DNA from: CAZNSX01 sp964575845
GTDB taxonomy: Bacteria > UBA8248 > CAZNSX01
NCBI GenBank assembly: GCA_964575845.1
Contig: CAZNSX010000005.1
Location: 186,001 to 250,000 of the forward strand
Reading direction: 5' to 3'
DNA: 64,000 nucleotides
The position numbers and the translations under genes are program-made. The notes under the pieces were generated by a model. It made no database searches, had not been told where the DNA came from, and was given only the letters and a program-made list of their open reading frames with translations. Positions 16,433-25,611 of the stretch are shown in pieces. Positions within the stretch are counted from its first letter, which is position 1. Every line of letters begins with the position of its first letter.

Positions 16433-17050
16433 CTATTTCTTGATCCATTCGACATCAAAGATGGATTTTCTTTCCCATTCCTCCCAGGCCCACCAGGTCA
16501 GCTTTATGACCTCTTCCCAGTAAGGGCCGGTGAGAACGCCATCTATTTTGTATTTTTTCACAGCATCAGCTATCCTCCTCTGCAGCTCCTCCTGATAGCT
16601 CTTTTTCAGCTGTAGGCGGATGACTTTATCTTTGTGGGTAAAGCGTACAGCGCAATTGCTTTTCGACTCATCCAGCTCTATTTTACCGAAGAGCGGCGAA
16701 CAGCCTGTGGAGACAACCAACCCATCGTTAACGCATCTGATAGGGAATTCTCCACCCCCGCATTCGGATAATATGGTCATAGCGTTTCTCGGCGCATCCA
16801 ATAGCTCCCTCGCATACAACCCCATTTTTGTTCCGATCAGCGTGTAGACACCTATATGCCCATGTATTTCATGGGTGAGAATGATTCTCTCAAATTCCTC
16901 TCTTCCATACCTTTCAATAACCCCTTTCTCAATCAGGTCCTGAATCTCCTGAATGAATACATTGTCATAAAGCGGTAATCCATCCTTGAACGTCAAAAGA
17001 CAAGACTTCTCTTGACTGGAAGAAGCTCCCTTCATAGTTTCATCCCTCAT
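16433..17050 (-). CDS. FmdE-family protein
   Basis: A 205-residue cytoplasmic protein of the FmdE (formylmethanofuran dehydrogenase subunit E-like) family: HEIHGHIGVYTLIGTKMGLYARELL is the HGHxG segment, then LSECGGGEFPIRCVNDGLVVSTGC. It lacks the C-terminal zinc ribbon present in the neighbouring paralogue. A C-terminal Trp-rich region (LTWWAWEEWER) is distinctive. Its stop lies 23 bases before the chosen start of the binding-protein gene, suggesting co-transcription. FmdE proteins recur beside molybdenum/tungsten or nickel genes but have no agreed reaction. Confidence 0.75.
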   Translation of the reverse strand: MRDETMKGASSSQEKSCLLTFKDGLPLYDNVFIQEIQDLIEKGVIERYGREEFERIILTHEIHGHIGVYTLIGTKMGLYARELLDAPRNAMTILSECGGGEFPIRCVNDGLVVSTGCSPLFGKIELDESKSNCAVRFTHKDKVIRLQLKKSYQEELQRRIADAVKKYKIDGVLTGPYWEEVIKLTWWAWEEWERKSIFDVEWIKK

Positions 17051-17203
17051 CGAATGAAAGTCGCATGGGCTTTAATTTTTGGGAGTCTATATCTCAACCT
17101 GTTGCACTAATCGGCTCTTATGAAGACCCCTCGGCCCTCTCCCGAGCAAAGGGAAGAGCTGCGGGGATGGTTAGAGGAATTTCTACGACTAGGGCTTTCT
17201 CGC

Positions 17204-17827
17204 TTAGGATTCCCTCCCGCTGCAAGGGATGCAGAGGATGCGACCCCCTTTCTTTAGCGTCCGGGTGTCCATGACGGGCTCACGACACATCTCGCAGACT
17301 ACCCCCTCGTGCATCTCAGCCTCGGGCGGAAGCTCGAGCTTCCCGTGACGGAAGGTGAAGAGCTCCTCCGCGGGAACTTCCATCAGCTTCAGGGCCAGCT
17401 CCTCCGAGCGCCGCCAGAACTCCTCCACCTCCTCAGGGCTCGCTTCACCGTTTGTCACCCTGTCTCTCAGCTCGCTCCGGCGGCTGTCCTTTGGCTGAGA
17501 TGAATCAGCCTTTAAGGCAACTCTCACGGCTTCGCCCCCGGGGCGCCGAATAAGGGTATAGACATTCTTTCCCCAGTCGCGGAAGACGAGGTTCCCCTTG
17601 CCAAAGGTGCAGCCCGCCAGAACCTGAAGGGCATCCGCGCCACAGGCATTGGTCTCAACCACCCCCACCAGCTCCTCATCAAAAGAAGGCCCCACGCCCA
17701 GCTCCCTCAAGGCGATTCGTGTGGCCCTCACGCCCAGGACAAGGCCCGGGCAGAGGTGGCCGTGAAATTCAACCACCCGCCTCAGCTCTTCATCCTTGAG
17801 ACGGTCCAAAATCTTTCCGCTCGCCAT
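17204..17827 (-). CDS. FmdE-family protein with zinc ribbon
   Basis: A 207-residue FmdE-type protein. Residues 18-40 hold FHGHLCPGLVLGVRAT, and VVETNACGADALQVLAGCTFGKGNL is the second conserved block. The C-terminus has a treble-clef ribbon, CEMCREP then CIPC. It lies 153 bases upstream of the smaller FmdE gene on the same strand and may head the same transcription unit. The Cys/His pattern suggests metal binding; the exact role is not known. Confidence 0.85.
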   Translation of the reverse strand: MASGKILDRLKDEELRRVVEFHGHLCPGLVLGVRATRIALRELGVGPSFDEELVGVVETNACGADALQVLAGCTFGKGNLVFRDWGKNVYTLIRRPGGEAVRVALKADSSQPKDSRRSELRDRVTNGEASPEEVEEFWRRSEELALKLMEVPAEELFTFRHGKLELPPEAEMHEGVVCEMCREPVMDTRTLKKGGRILCIPCSGRES

Positions 17828-18070
17828 TATCCATATCTCCTTTGCTTCCTCAACCGCCGGGGATTAAAGTTTGTGCTATCTTTTTAAAATTCGTAGCACC
17901 GACTAATCTTCTCATAACAGCCATCCCCCTTCGGTGTCAAGCCATTTTTCCCACTTTCTCTTCCGAGCTAAGGGCCGTTGACATGAAGGAAGATAGGTAA
18001 TAACTTGATTTCAAGGGAACTCTCAAGGAGAGCTTCGCCGTGAAGGGAAAGCGCGATTTTTTTTGAGGGG

Positions 18071-18652
18071 ATGGCTTCTTTCTGGCAGGAGGAAGAGGGT
18101 CCCTCAAGGCATAGTGGGGCCAAGGCCCTGCTCCCCTTTTTTGACCTCGCCCCCGGTCTGAGGGTCTTGGATGTGGCAGCGGGCACGGGCATTCTTCTTC
18201 CCTATCTGGCAAGGGAGGTGGGCCCCTCGGGAGAGCTGGTCGCCCTGGATTTTGCCCTGGGTATGCTCACCCGTATCAAAGGGCGGGAGCTACCCTCCCC
18301 TCTGGCTCTTCTTCAGGGCGACGTCGAGGCCATGCCCTTCAAGGGGGAAACCTTTGACCGAGTAGTATGTTTTTCCGCCTTTCCCCACTTTGAGCAAAAG
18401 GAAAGGGCGCTGAGGGAGATGGCAAGAGTGCTCAAAAGAGGAGGCCTCCTCACCATAGCTCATCTGGGGAGCCATGAGGAGATATACCTACGGCACAGGC
18501 ATGCCGGAGGCCCCGTGGCCCGGGACCATCTCCCCCCTCCCCAGGCTACGGGGGAGCTATTGAGTCGGGCGGGACTCAGGCCCCTCAGGCTTCTCTCCGA
18601 GCCGGGGCGCTATCTGGCTCAGGGCGCGAAGCGAAGGGGGCGCGGGGTGTAG
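18071..18652 (+). CDS. Class I SAM-dependent methyltransferase
   Basis: A 193-residue Rossmann methyltransferase of the UbiE/Methyltransf_11 type: LRVLDVAAGTGILLPYLA is motif I, VALDFALGML motif II, and GDVEAMPFKGETFDRVVCFSAFPHF the acceptor-side motifs. It ends in a basic tail. GAGGGG abuts the ATG, an unusually short spacing, and a stop a few codons upstream excludes a longer ATG/GTG form. The substrate is unknown. Confidence 0.8.
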   Translation: MASFWQEEEGPSRHSGAKALLPFFDLAPGLRVLDVAAGTGILLPYLAREVGPSGELVALDFALGMLTRIKGRELPSPLALLQGDVEAMPFKGETFDRVVCFSAFPHFEQKERALREMARVLKRGGLLTIAHLGSHEEIYLRHRHAGGPVARDHLPPPQATGELLSRAGLRPLRLLSEPGRYLAQGAKRRGRGV

Positions 18653-18667
18653 CCTCTATCCCTTTGA

Positions 18668-18696
18668 TTGACAGAGTGCGTCCGGACTTCTATAAT
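18668..18696 (+). promoter_or_regulatory. Consensus sigma70 promoter of the kinase-regulator operon
   Basis: TTGACA (18668-18673), a 17-base spacer and TATAAT (18691-18696) match the consensus perfectly. The kinase start codon is 58 bases beyond the -10. Confidence 0.85.
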
Positions 18697-18753
18697 TTAA
18701 GAAAATTCAAAAATCTCTCATGATGACCTCCTCCATTGGGCTGATTTCTTGAG

Positions 18754-20283
18754 ATGAAGCTCGAAAAAGCCTCTGCTCCAAATCTTCTTCGCGTGGACTG
18801 TGGCTTGGAGGCCCAGGAAGTTCTCGAGAGCATCCTCGAGCGGACCCCCGATATAGTGTTTCTCGTAAGGGAAGACCGTCTCGTTCGCTACTTCAACCCA
18901 AGGGCCGAGCAGGTGTTCGGGCGTCCCGCGGGAGAGGTCATAGGTCGGGATTTCGCCGAGCTTTTCTCAGATTCTGAGGCGGAGAGAGCTTTTCAGCTCA
19001 CCCTGAAGCGCAGGGGTGCCAACAAGGAGTTCGACACGGTTGTGGGCAAGGGTGGGCAGTGCTCTTCCCCTACCCGATTTCTCGTCTCTCAACTCAAGAC
19101 AGGCTTGGGGCCCGGGCGATGCATCCTGTTCCACGGGCATGACATAGCTCGGGAGCGGGAACTGGAGCGCACGGTGAGCCTCCGGGAGCAGTACCTGGCC
19201 AATATTGGCAATGATTCTGCCGACGCCATCGTAGGCGTTGACACCAACGATATCATCCGGTTCTGGAACAAAGGGGCGGAGCTCATATTCGGGTATGAGC
19301 CCGAGGAGATAGTGGGCAAGAAATTTACCGTGCTCATGCCCGAGCAGCTCATAGCGCGCGGGGAGCTTGATTTCGTGCGGCGGGAGACCCTGGAGAAGGG
19401 TTTTCTGCGCGACTATGAGACCGAACGTATAACTAAAGACGGAAGGACGGTAATTGTCAACATCACGCGCTCCGTAATCCGGGACCAAGAAGGTAGAGTA
19501 ATCGGCACTTCCGCAGTGTTGCGGGATGTGACCGAGAGCCGGAAGCTTTTTCAGCAAGTTATTCAGGCCGAAAAGCTTGCCACCACGGGGCAACTGGCGA
19601 CGGGCCTCGCACATGAGATAGGCACCCCCTTAAACGTCATCTCCGGGAACGCCGAGTACCTGATGTCGAGGCTGGGGCCGGATAACTCCTTGATGGACGA
19701 GCTTCGCGCCATTGTCTCCCAGACGGAGCGAATTGCCGACCTCATCAAGAGGCTTCTGGATTTCGCCCGCCCCGTGGCCCTCTTCACTGAGGCCGTGGAC
19801 ATCCACGGCATTCTGGATAACGTGCTCAAACTCCTGGAGTTGCAGCTCTCCAAGACAAGAATAAAGATGGTCAGGGAGCTGGCGCCAAACCTTCCTTTCG
19901 TTTACGGAGACGCAAACCAGCTGGAGCAGGTCTTCTTAAACATAATCGTAAATGCCTGGCACGCCATGCCCGACGGGGGCCGCCTCACCTTGGCCACCAG
20001 CGCCGTAGGGCGCCAGAACTTCTCGCCGACAGGTTGCGTGGAAGTGAGAATCAGCGACACGGGCAGTGGCATGCCGCGCGAGGTGCTTTCCAAGATCTTT
20101 AATCCCTTCTTCACAACTAAGGAGGCAAGTAAGGGAACGGGGCTGGGCTTGGCCGTAAGCCAGAAGATAGTCCATGAGCATCGGGGAGAGATTACGGCCG
20201 AAAGTGAGGTGGGCAAGGGAAGTACTTTCTGCGTCAGGCTCCCCGTGGCTCCTTTGAAAGGGGAAGTGAGCCATGGCGACTGA
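18754..20283 (+). CDS. PAS-domain sensor histidine kinase
   Basis: A 509-residue soluble kinase without membrane helices. Two PAS domains (about 20-135 and 143-262) are followed by a HisKA domain with phospho-acceptor His287 in GLAHEIGTPLNVISGN. The HATPase domain has the N box NIIVNAWHAMPDGG, G1 DTGSGMP and G2 GTGLGLAVS. This is the NtrB/AtoS pattern. Its last 11 bases overlap the start of the response regulator, so the two are translationally coupled. The signal is cytoplasmic or membrane-diffusible; no haem, flavin or ligand residue could be identified. Confidence 0.92.
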   Translation: MKLEKASAPNLLRVDCGLEAQEVLESILERTPDIVFLVREDRLVRYFNPRAEQVFGRPAGEVIGRDFAELFSDSEAERAFQLTLKRRGANKEFDTVVGKGGQCSSPTRFLVSQLKTGLGPGRCILFHGHDIARERELERTVSLREQYLANIGNDSADAIVGVDTNDIIRFWNKGAELIFGYEPEEIVGKKFTVLMPEQLIARGELDFVRRETLEKGFLRDYETERITKDGRTVIVNITRSVIRDQEGRVIGTSAVLRDVTESRKLFQQVIQAEKLATTGQLATGLAHEIGTPLNVISGNAEYLMSRLGPDNSLMDELRAIVSQTERIADLIKRLLDFARPVALFTEAVDIHGILDNVLKLLELQLSKTRIKMVRELAPNLPFVYGDANQLEQVFLNIIVNAWHAMPDGGRLTLATSAVGRQNFSPTGCVEVRISDTGSGMPREVLSKIFNPFFTTKEASKGTGLGLAVSQKIVHEHRGEITAESEVGKGSTFCVRLPVAPLKGEVSHGD

Positions 20284-21628
20284 GCGCATCCTCATCGTGG
20301 ACGATGAGGAGCATATGCGCCATCTGCTGACAAAAATGCTCACGGAGCAGGGCTATGTGGTGGAGGTCTCGGCCGATGGCGACGGTGCTCTAAGACGTCT
20401 TCGGGAGGACCTCTACGACATGGTCATTACCGACATCAGAATGCCGGGACTGAACGGCATGGAACTCCTTGAGCATACCAAAGTCCTCTCCCCTGAGACC
20501 ATTATCATCATAATGACGGCCTTCGGGAGCGTGGACTCCGCCGTACAGGCCATTAAGAACGGCGCCTACCACTACATCACCAAGCCCTTCAAGATGGAGG
20601 AAATCCTGGTCCTGGTCCGGAAGGGGATGGAGGATAAACGCCTTCGCCGCGAGGTCACGAGCCTAAGGGAAGAGGTCAGCCGCAAGTACGAATTCGGAAA
20701 CCTAATCGGCAAGAGCAAGCAGATGCAGGATATCTTCCAGCTCATCCGCCGGGTGGCCCACACGAACAGCACCATCCTCATCCAGGGTGAGAGCGGCACG
20801 GGCAAGGAGCTTGTGGCCAAGGCAATCCACTACAACAGCCCCCGCAAGGAGATGCCGCTCGTGGTGGTGAACTGCAGCGCCATCCCAGAAACCCTTTTGG
20901 AGAGTGAACTCTTCGGCCATGTGAAGGGTTCCTTCACCGGAGCCATCGCCACCAGGAAGGGGCTCTTCGAGGAGGCCCACCGGGGAAGCATTTTCCTGGA
21001 TGAGGTGGCCGAGGTGCCGCCCTCCATTCAGGTCAAACTCCTTAGGGTCCTCCAAGAGCGAGAGATCAGGAGGGTGGGCGGAAGCGAGAACATCGCCATC
21101 GACGTGAGGCTCATGGCCGCTACCAACAAGACCCTGGAGGAGGCGGTGAGGGCGGGTGAGTTCCGGGATGACCTCTTTTACAGGCTCAATGTCATCCCAA
21201 TCCATCTTCCCGGCCTTCGTGACAGGCCCGAGGATATTCCCCTGCTGGTAGGGCATTTTCTCAAGAAGTTCTCGACCGACGCGGGTTCCTCCATCAAGGG
21301 GATCTCCAGAGAGGCCCTCAACCTCCTGATGAATTATTCCTGGCCCGGAAACGTGAGGGAACTTGAGAACGCAATAGAGAGGGCCGTGGCCTTGGGGACT
21401 CACACGGAGATAACGCCCGAGGACCTACCACCGGCCATAAGGATGAGAGAACTCTCTTACCCCCGTGATAGCCTGCCTGCAGGCCTCACGCTTCAGGAGC
21501 TTGAGCGGGACTACATAACTAAGGTCATGGAAAGAACCGGAGGCCACCAAATAAAAGCGGCCAAGGTCTTGGGCATTGACCGGCGAACCCTCTATCGGAA
21601 GCTCATCAAATACGGGCTGAAGAGATGA
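20273..21628 (+). CDS. Sigma54-dependent response regulator (NtrC family)
   Basis: A 451-residue regulator. The receiver domain has Asp10/Asp11, phospho-acceptor D54 and Lys104. The AAA+ domain has Walker A GESGTGKE (172-179), the sigma54-contact loop as GSFTGA (219-224; the common Ser variant of GAFTGA) and Walker B GSIFLDEVAEV. A C-terminal Fis-type helix-turn-helix GGHQIKAAKVLGIDRRTLYRKL follows. It activates sigma54 promoters after phosphorylation by the overlapping kinase. No clear -24/-12 target promoter was recognised in the window. Confidence 0.93.
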   Translation: MATERILIVDDEEHMRHLLTKMLTEQGYVVEVSADGDGALRRLREDLYDMVITDIRMPGLNGMELLEHTKVLSPETIIIIMTAFGSVDSAVQAIKNGAYHYITKPFKMEEILVLVRKGMEDKRLRREVTSLREEVSRKYEFGNLIGKSKQMQDIFQLIRRVAHTNSTILIQGESGTGKELVAKAIHYNSPRKEMPLVVVNCSAIPETLLESELFGHVKGSFTGAIATRKGLFEEAHRGSIFLDEVAEVPPSIQVKLLRVLQEREIRRVGGSENIAIDVRLMAATNKTLEEAVRAGEFRDDLFYRLNVIPIHLPGLRDRPEDIPLLVGHFLKKFSTDAGSSIKGISREALNLLMNYSWPGNVRELENAIERAVALGTHTEITPEDLPPAIRMRELSYPRDSLPAGLTLQELERDYITKVMERTGGHQIKAAKVLGIDRRTLYRKLIKYGLKR

Positions 21629-21706
21629 GGGGGACCTTATGTTTCCCTCCTCGTCTTTGGGTTTCTGGGTGAAGGAAGGAAACTGTGAGAAGGGAGGGCA
21701 GTAGCT

Positions 21707-22129
21707 ATGACCTACCGTAGGGGCGTGTGGTTCCTTACCATTTTCCTGGTTCTTCTCCTTTCCCTGGTGGGGGTCCGGGCCTGGGCTGTCACTAAAGCCG
21801 AACTCCCTCTCAAGCAAGCAGATTGGCTCAAATATTACAGCACGGGCATCGGCCTCGATGAGCGATCGAAAGCTATTTCCGGCTTTCCCCTGAAGCTCAT
21901 ATTTGCCAACCTGCGAGGTGAATTCCTGGCGTCGGTTAAAGTGAGCGTCGAGGGCCCCGGAGGGATCAAGGCGGAGTTGACCTCCGAGGGCCCATGGCTT
22001 TTTCTGGACCTGGTCCCCGGCGTTTACCGCATCAAGGCTCAGGTGGACAACCTCTCGGCAGAAAGGCTTGTCCGCATCGAAAGGGGACGGACTAAGGTCG
22101 TCTACATGCACGTTAAGGGAGCCCGCTGA
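21707..22129 (+). CDS. Exported protein with a carboxypeptidase-regulatory-like beta domain
   Basis: A 140-residue protein with a signal peptide (MTYRRGVWFLTIFLVLLLSL, cleavage probably after AWA). The mature part ends in a beta-sandwich pattern (VKVSVEGPGGIKAELTSEGP, then LVPGVYRIKAQVDN) like peptidase-associated or CarboxypepD_reg domains. A strong ribosome site (GGGAGGG) precedes the ATG. It lies between the regulator and the Lon-like gene, possibly in one operon. Function unknown. Confidence 0.65.
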   Translation: MTYRRGVWFLTIFLVLLLSLVGVRAWAVTKAELPLKQADWLKYYSTGIGLDERSKAISGFPLKLIFANLRGEFLASVKVSVEGPGGIKAELTSEGPWLFLDLVPGVYRIKAQVDNLSAERLVRIERGRTKVVYMHVKGAR

Positions 22130-22169
22130 AGAGGCAGGCATAGCCGAAGACCAAGGGAGGAAAGGGTCC

Positions 22170-24617
22170 ATGTCAGAGCAGAGGGGTGAGCTTCGCCCGG
22201 AGGAGCTTCGGTGGCAGCCAGACCTCGGTAATCTCTCCTTCGAGACCACCGATGAGCTCCAACCCTTGGACTGCATCATAGGCCAGGAGCGAGCCGTGAG
22301 GGCCCTCGAATTCGGCCTGGAGGTGGACAGCCTGGGCTATAACATCTACGTCGCTGGGCAGTCCGGTGTGGGAAAGCTCTCCACCTGCCTTGAGTTCTGC
22401 AGGAGGGCCGCCGAGGGGAAGCCCGTGCCCAATGACATCGTCTTCGTGCATAACTTCAGCACTCCCGAGCGACCCCTCTGGATCGACCTTCCGCGCGGCC
22501 GAGGGCGAAAACTGCGCCAGGATATGGAGGAGCTCGTTAACACGCTGGCTCAGGAGATCCCGAGGGCCTTCGAAGGGGAGGAGTTTGAGCAACGGCGCAA
22601 GGAGATAGTGGAGCGGACGCAGCGGCTCCAGCAGGCCCTTTTCAATGAGCTGGAAGAGCGCGCACGGGAGCAGGGCTTCGCTCTCAAGGGGACCCAGATG
22701 GGCTTCATCTTGGTCCCCTTGGTGGCCGGGGAGCCCATCAAGGAGGAAAAATATAAGGAGCTGCCCGAAGGGGTGCGGGCCGAGATCGAGCGGAAGAGAA
22801 TCGAGTTCGGCTCCCAGGTCAACGAGTTTCTCAAAAAGGCCAAGTCCCTGGAGAAGGAGGCCCGGCAAAAGCTCGCGGAGCTCGAGCGCGGGGTGGCTCT
22901 TTTTGCCGTGGGTCACATGATTAATGAGCTGCGGGAGGAGTATCAGGATTTTCCCAAGGTCATGACTCATCTGGACGCGGTTCAAGAACACATCCTCGCC
23001 AATCTCGGTCCCTTTCGCGGAGGTGAGGAGGAGACCGCCCAGGCTCCCGCCATCCCGAAGCGACAGCGGCTGGAAGAAGCCTTCAGCGTTTATAGGGTCA
23101 ACATCATTGTGGACAACGCAGAGCTGAACTCTCCCCCTGTCATCAATGAGACTAACCCTAACTACAACAACCTTTTCGGCCGCATAGAGAAGCGGTCCAT
23201 TTTCGGCACCTTGGTCACTGATTTCAACATGATAAGGGCGGGGTCCATGATCAGGGCCAATGGCGGTTTTCTCGTCGTCAACGCCCTCGACGTGCTCTTG
23301 AATCCCGGCACATGGCCAGCCCTCAAGCGCTCCATCAGAAACCAGGAGGTAAGGATCGAGGAACTGGCCGAACAGTACGGCTTTGCCTGGACAGGAGGTA
23401 TCAAGCCCGAGCCCGTTCCCGTCAACGTCAAGGTCATCATGATCGGAAGCCCCCACATATACCATCTCCTCTATGCTCTGGATGAGGATTTCCGTAAGGT
23501 CTTGAAGGTTAAGGTAGACTTCGATCACAACATGAAGCGTTGCCCCGAGAACATCGAGGGATATGCCTGCTTCATCGCCTCCCGCTGCAAGGGGGAGGGG
23601 CTCCTCCCCTTTAACCGCGAGGCGGTGGGCCGCGTGCTGCAGCACGGGGTTCGCCTCGGCGGGGACAAGGATAAGCTCACCTCACGCTTTGGTGAGGTGG
23701 TGGACATAGTGCGTGAGGCCAGTTTCTGGGCGCGCAAGGAGGGGAGCCCCTTCGTCAGAGCCCTGGACGTTCAGAAGGCCATCGATGAGAAGGAGTACCG
23801 CTCCAACCTGCTCGAGGAGAAGATTCAGGAACTCATCGAGGAAGGGACCCTGATGGTGGATCTGGAGGGGGCTGTGGTGGGCCAGGTAAACGGCCTCTCG
23901 GTTTACGACATCGGGGATTTCAGCTTCGGAAAGCCCTCCCGAATCACAGCCAGGACCTTTATGGGCGAAAAGGGCGTCATAAATATCGAGCGGGAGTCGA
24001 AGCTCTCGGGCCGAATCCATGACAAGGGGGTTCTCATTCTGAGCGGCTATCTGGGAGGCAAATATGCCAGGAACCGCCCCCTCTCCCTCTCGGCCAGCAT
24101 CTGTTTCGAGCAATCCTATGAGGGGGTGGAGGGAGACTCGGCTTCCACTGCGGAACTCTATGCCCTCACCTCTCACCTCTCCGGTCTTCCCATAAAGCAG
24201 GGAATCGCCGTAACGGGCTCTGTCAATCAGCGGGGTGAGGTCCAGCCCATCGGCGGAGTCAACGAGAAGATAGAGGGCTTCTTTGATGTATGTAAAGTCA
24301 AGGAGCTCACGGGGGACCAAGGTGTTATCATCCCCCACCAGAACGTTAAAAACCTCGGGCTCAAGCAGGAGGTCGTCGACGCCGTTGCCGAGGGCCGCTT
24401 CCATATCTACCCCATCCGCAGCATCGACGAAGGGTTGAAGATTCTGACTGGCGTCGAAGCGGGGGAACTTCTCCCCGACGGCACCTACCCCCCCGGAAGC
24501 GTGCACGGCGAGGCCGATGCGCGTCTCGGCGAACTCTACCAAGAAATGCGCCGTGGGAGAAGGAGAGCCGAACGGGAAGAGGAGGAAGAAGAGGAGGAGG
24601 CGTCGGAGCGAGCCTGA
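22170..24617 (+). CDS. LonB-like ATP-dependent protease (AAA_32 plus S16)
   Basis: An 815-residue Lon-related protease of the AAA_32/LonB-like type. The ATG at 22170 follows GGGAGGAAAG at good spacing. It has Walker A GQSGVGKLST with a helical insertion, then an AAA core (NGGFLVVNALDVLL as Walker B region). The C-terminal S16 domain carries the dyad Ser657 (EGDSAST) and Lys700 (VNEKIEGF), 43 residues apart as in Lon. There is no Lon N-terminal domain or membrane helix. The extreme C-terminus is a run of acidic residues. It probably degrades misfolded or regulatory proteins. Confidence 0.9.
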   Translation: MSEQRGELRPEELRWQPDLGNLSFETTDELQPLDCIIGQERAVRALEFGLEVDSLGYNIYVAGQSGVGKLSTCLEFCRRAAEGKPVPNDIVFVHNFSTPERPLWIDLPRGRGRKLRQDMEELVNTLAQEIPRAFEGEEFEQRRKEIVERTQRLQQALFNELEERAREQGFALKGTQMGFILVPLVAGEPIKEEKYKELPEGVRAEIERKRIEFGSQVNEFLKKAKSLEKEARQKLAELERGVALFAVGHMINELREEYQDFPKVMTHLDAVQEHILANLGPFRGGEEETAQAPAIPKRQRLEEAFSVYRVNIIVDNAELNSPPVINETNPNYNNLFGRIEKRSIFGTLVTDFNMIRAGSMIRANGGFLVVNALDVLLNPGTWPALKRSIRNQEVRIEELAEQYGFAWTGGIKPEPVPVNVKVIMIGSPHIYHLLYALDEDFRKVLKVKVDFDHNMKRCPENIEGYACFIASRCKGEGLLPFNREAVGRVLQHGVRLGGDKDKLTSRFGEVVDIVREASFWARKEGSPFVRALDVQKAIDEKEYRSNLLEEKIQELIEEGTLMVDLEGAVVGQVNGLSVYDIGDFSFGKPSRITARTFMGEKGVINIERESKLSGRIHDKGVLILSGYLGGKYARNRPLSLSASICFEQSYEGVEGDSASTAELYALTSHLSGLPIKQGIAVTGSVNQRGEVQPIGGVNEKIEGFFDVCKVKELTGDQGVIIPHQNVKNLGLKQEVVDAVAEGRFHIYPIRSIDEGLKILTGVEAGELLPDGTYPPGSVHGEADARLGELYQEMRRGRRRAEREEEEEEEEASERA

Positions 24618-24692
24618 GGCGCAAGCAGACGGGCAACCCGGCCCGTCGGGTCGGAGCCGAACTCCCAATCCGCCGCTTCTCTAACCCCCACC

Positions 24693-24764
24693 GTCGACGA
24701 GGATGGGGCTGACCTCATCGTCATTGCCACCCATGGGCACAAGGGCTCCCTCGCATGCCCCTGA
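24693..24764 (+). pseudogene. Relic of a second universal stress protein gene
   Basis: A 24-codon stretch, VDEDGADLIVIATHGHKGS plus five further codons and a TGA, matches the UspA C-terminal core (compare GVDLIVMATHGRTGLSR in the intact gene 600 bases downstream). No further UspA sequence is seen. The rest of the 533-base gap 24618-25150 shows no gene. This is a decayed tandem paralogue. Confidence 0.6.
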
Positions 24765-25150
24765 GCGGTGGGAAGGTCAGTCCCAAGGCTTCCTGCCCGC
24801 TTCTCTCCATCGGGACCATCTCCATGAAAGGGTACCTCCCGTGAGGGGACTCGGGGCCGAGGGGAAGGCGGCGGCCACAGGAAGTCGGATGGCTCCGGCG
24901 CCCGGCTCCACAATGAGGCACCCCGATAGGCCATTTGAGACAAGATGAGGGGGCGCTTCGTGACTGCGGCCGGACAGGGGAATTGAGGAGGCAACTCCAG
25001 GCAAAGATTAGTAGAATTATTAGCCTCATGGAATTTTGCAGGCATGGCCTTATTGCTTTCGATTAGTTTCTCTCGCCCGCCTCTTTTGAGGCGGCGGAGC
25101 TTTTGGCGGTGAACCTGAGGGCCGTGGGCGATGAGGAAGGAGAGATATCC

Positions 25151-25609
25151 ATGAAAAAGCTGAGGCTGGAAAAAATTTTAGTTCCCGTGGACTTTTCGGA
25201 TTTTTCCGAGGAGGCATTGCATAAAGGCTTGGGCCTCGCGGAGGACTACGGGGCAACCCTTCTGGTTCTCCATGTCATGCTGGAGCCTCAGACAAGCATG
25301 CCCTACGAGGTCTATGTCGATTGGGAGAAGATAAAGGCGGAAGTCTCCGAGGACTCCGAAAAGCACATGTCCCGGCTGATCACAGACGACCTGAAGCAGA
25401 GGGTCAATATAGAGCCCATCATCGCCTGGGGAGACCCGGCGCTGAAGATTCTGCAGGTTGCGAAGGATAAGGGGGTGGACCTCATTGTCATGGCGACCCA
25501 CGGCCGCACCGGCTTGAGCAGAGTATTCATGGGCAGCGTGGCGGACCGCATTGTCCGCAAGGCCCACTGCCCCGTCATGGTCATAAGGAGTAGGGAGGGG
25601 GAGCACTAA
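25151..25609 (+). CDS. Universal stress protein UspA family
   Basis: A 152-residue UspA protein. I start it at the ATG at 25151 (AGGAGAG upstream), giving MKKLRLEKILVPVDFSDFSE. The ATP-binding loop GDPALKI and DLIVMATHGRTGLSRVFMGSVADRIVRKAHCPVMVI contain the G-2x-G-9x-G(S/T)-type nucleotide site. It is a single-domain cytoplasmic protein. Relics of a paralogue (24693) and of CtpA (25612) surround it, so it survives in an eroding region. Confidence 0.9.
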   Translation: MKKLRLEKILVPVDFSDFSEEALHKGLGLAEDYGATLLVLHVMLEPQTSMPYEVYVDWEKIKAEVSEDSEKHMSRLITDDLKQRVNIEPIIAWGDPALKILQVAKDKGVDLIVMATHGRTGLSRVFMGSVADRIVRKAHCPVMVIRSREGEH

Positions 25610-25611
25610 GG

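Noticed and set aside
20588..21403. Long minus-strand frames under the sigma54 regulator
   Set aside because: Antisense shadows of a gene with complete receiver, AAA+ and HTH motifs.
22173..23645. A 490-codon open frame on the minus strand
   Set aside because: Exactly antisense to the LonB-like protease, whose motifs are complete; no independent features.
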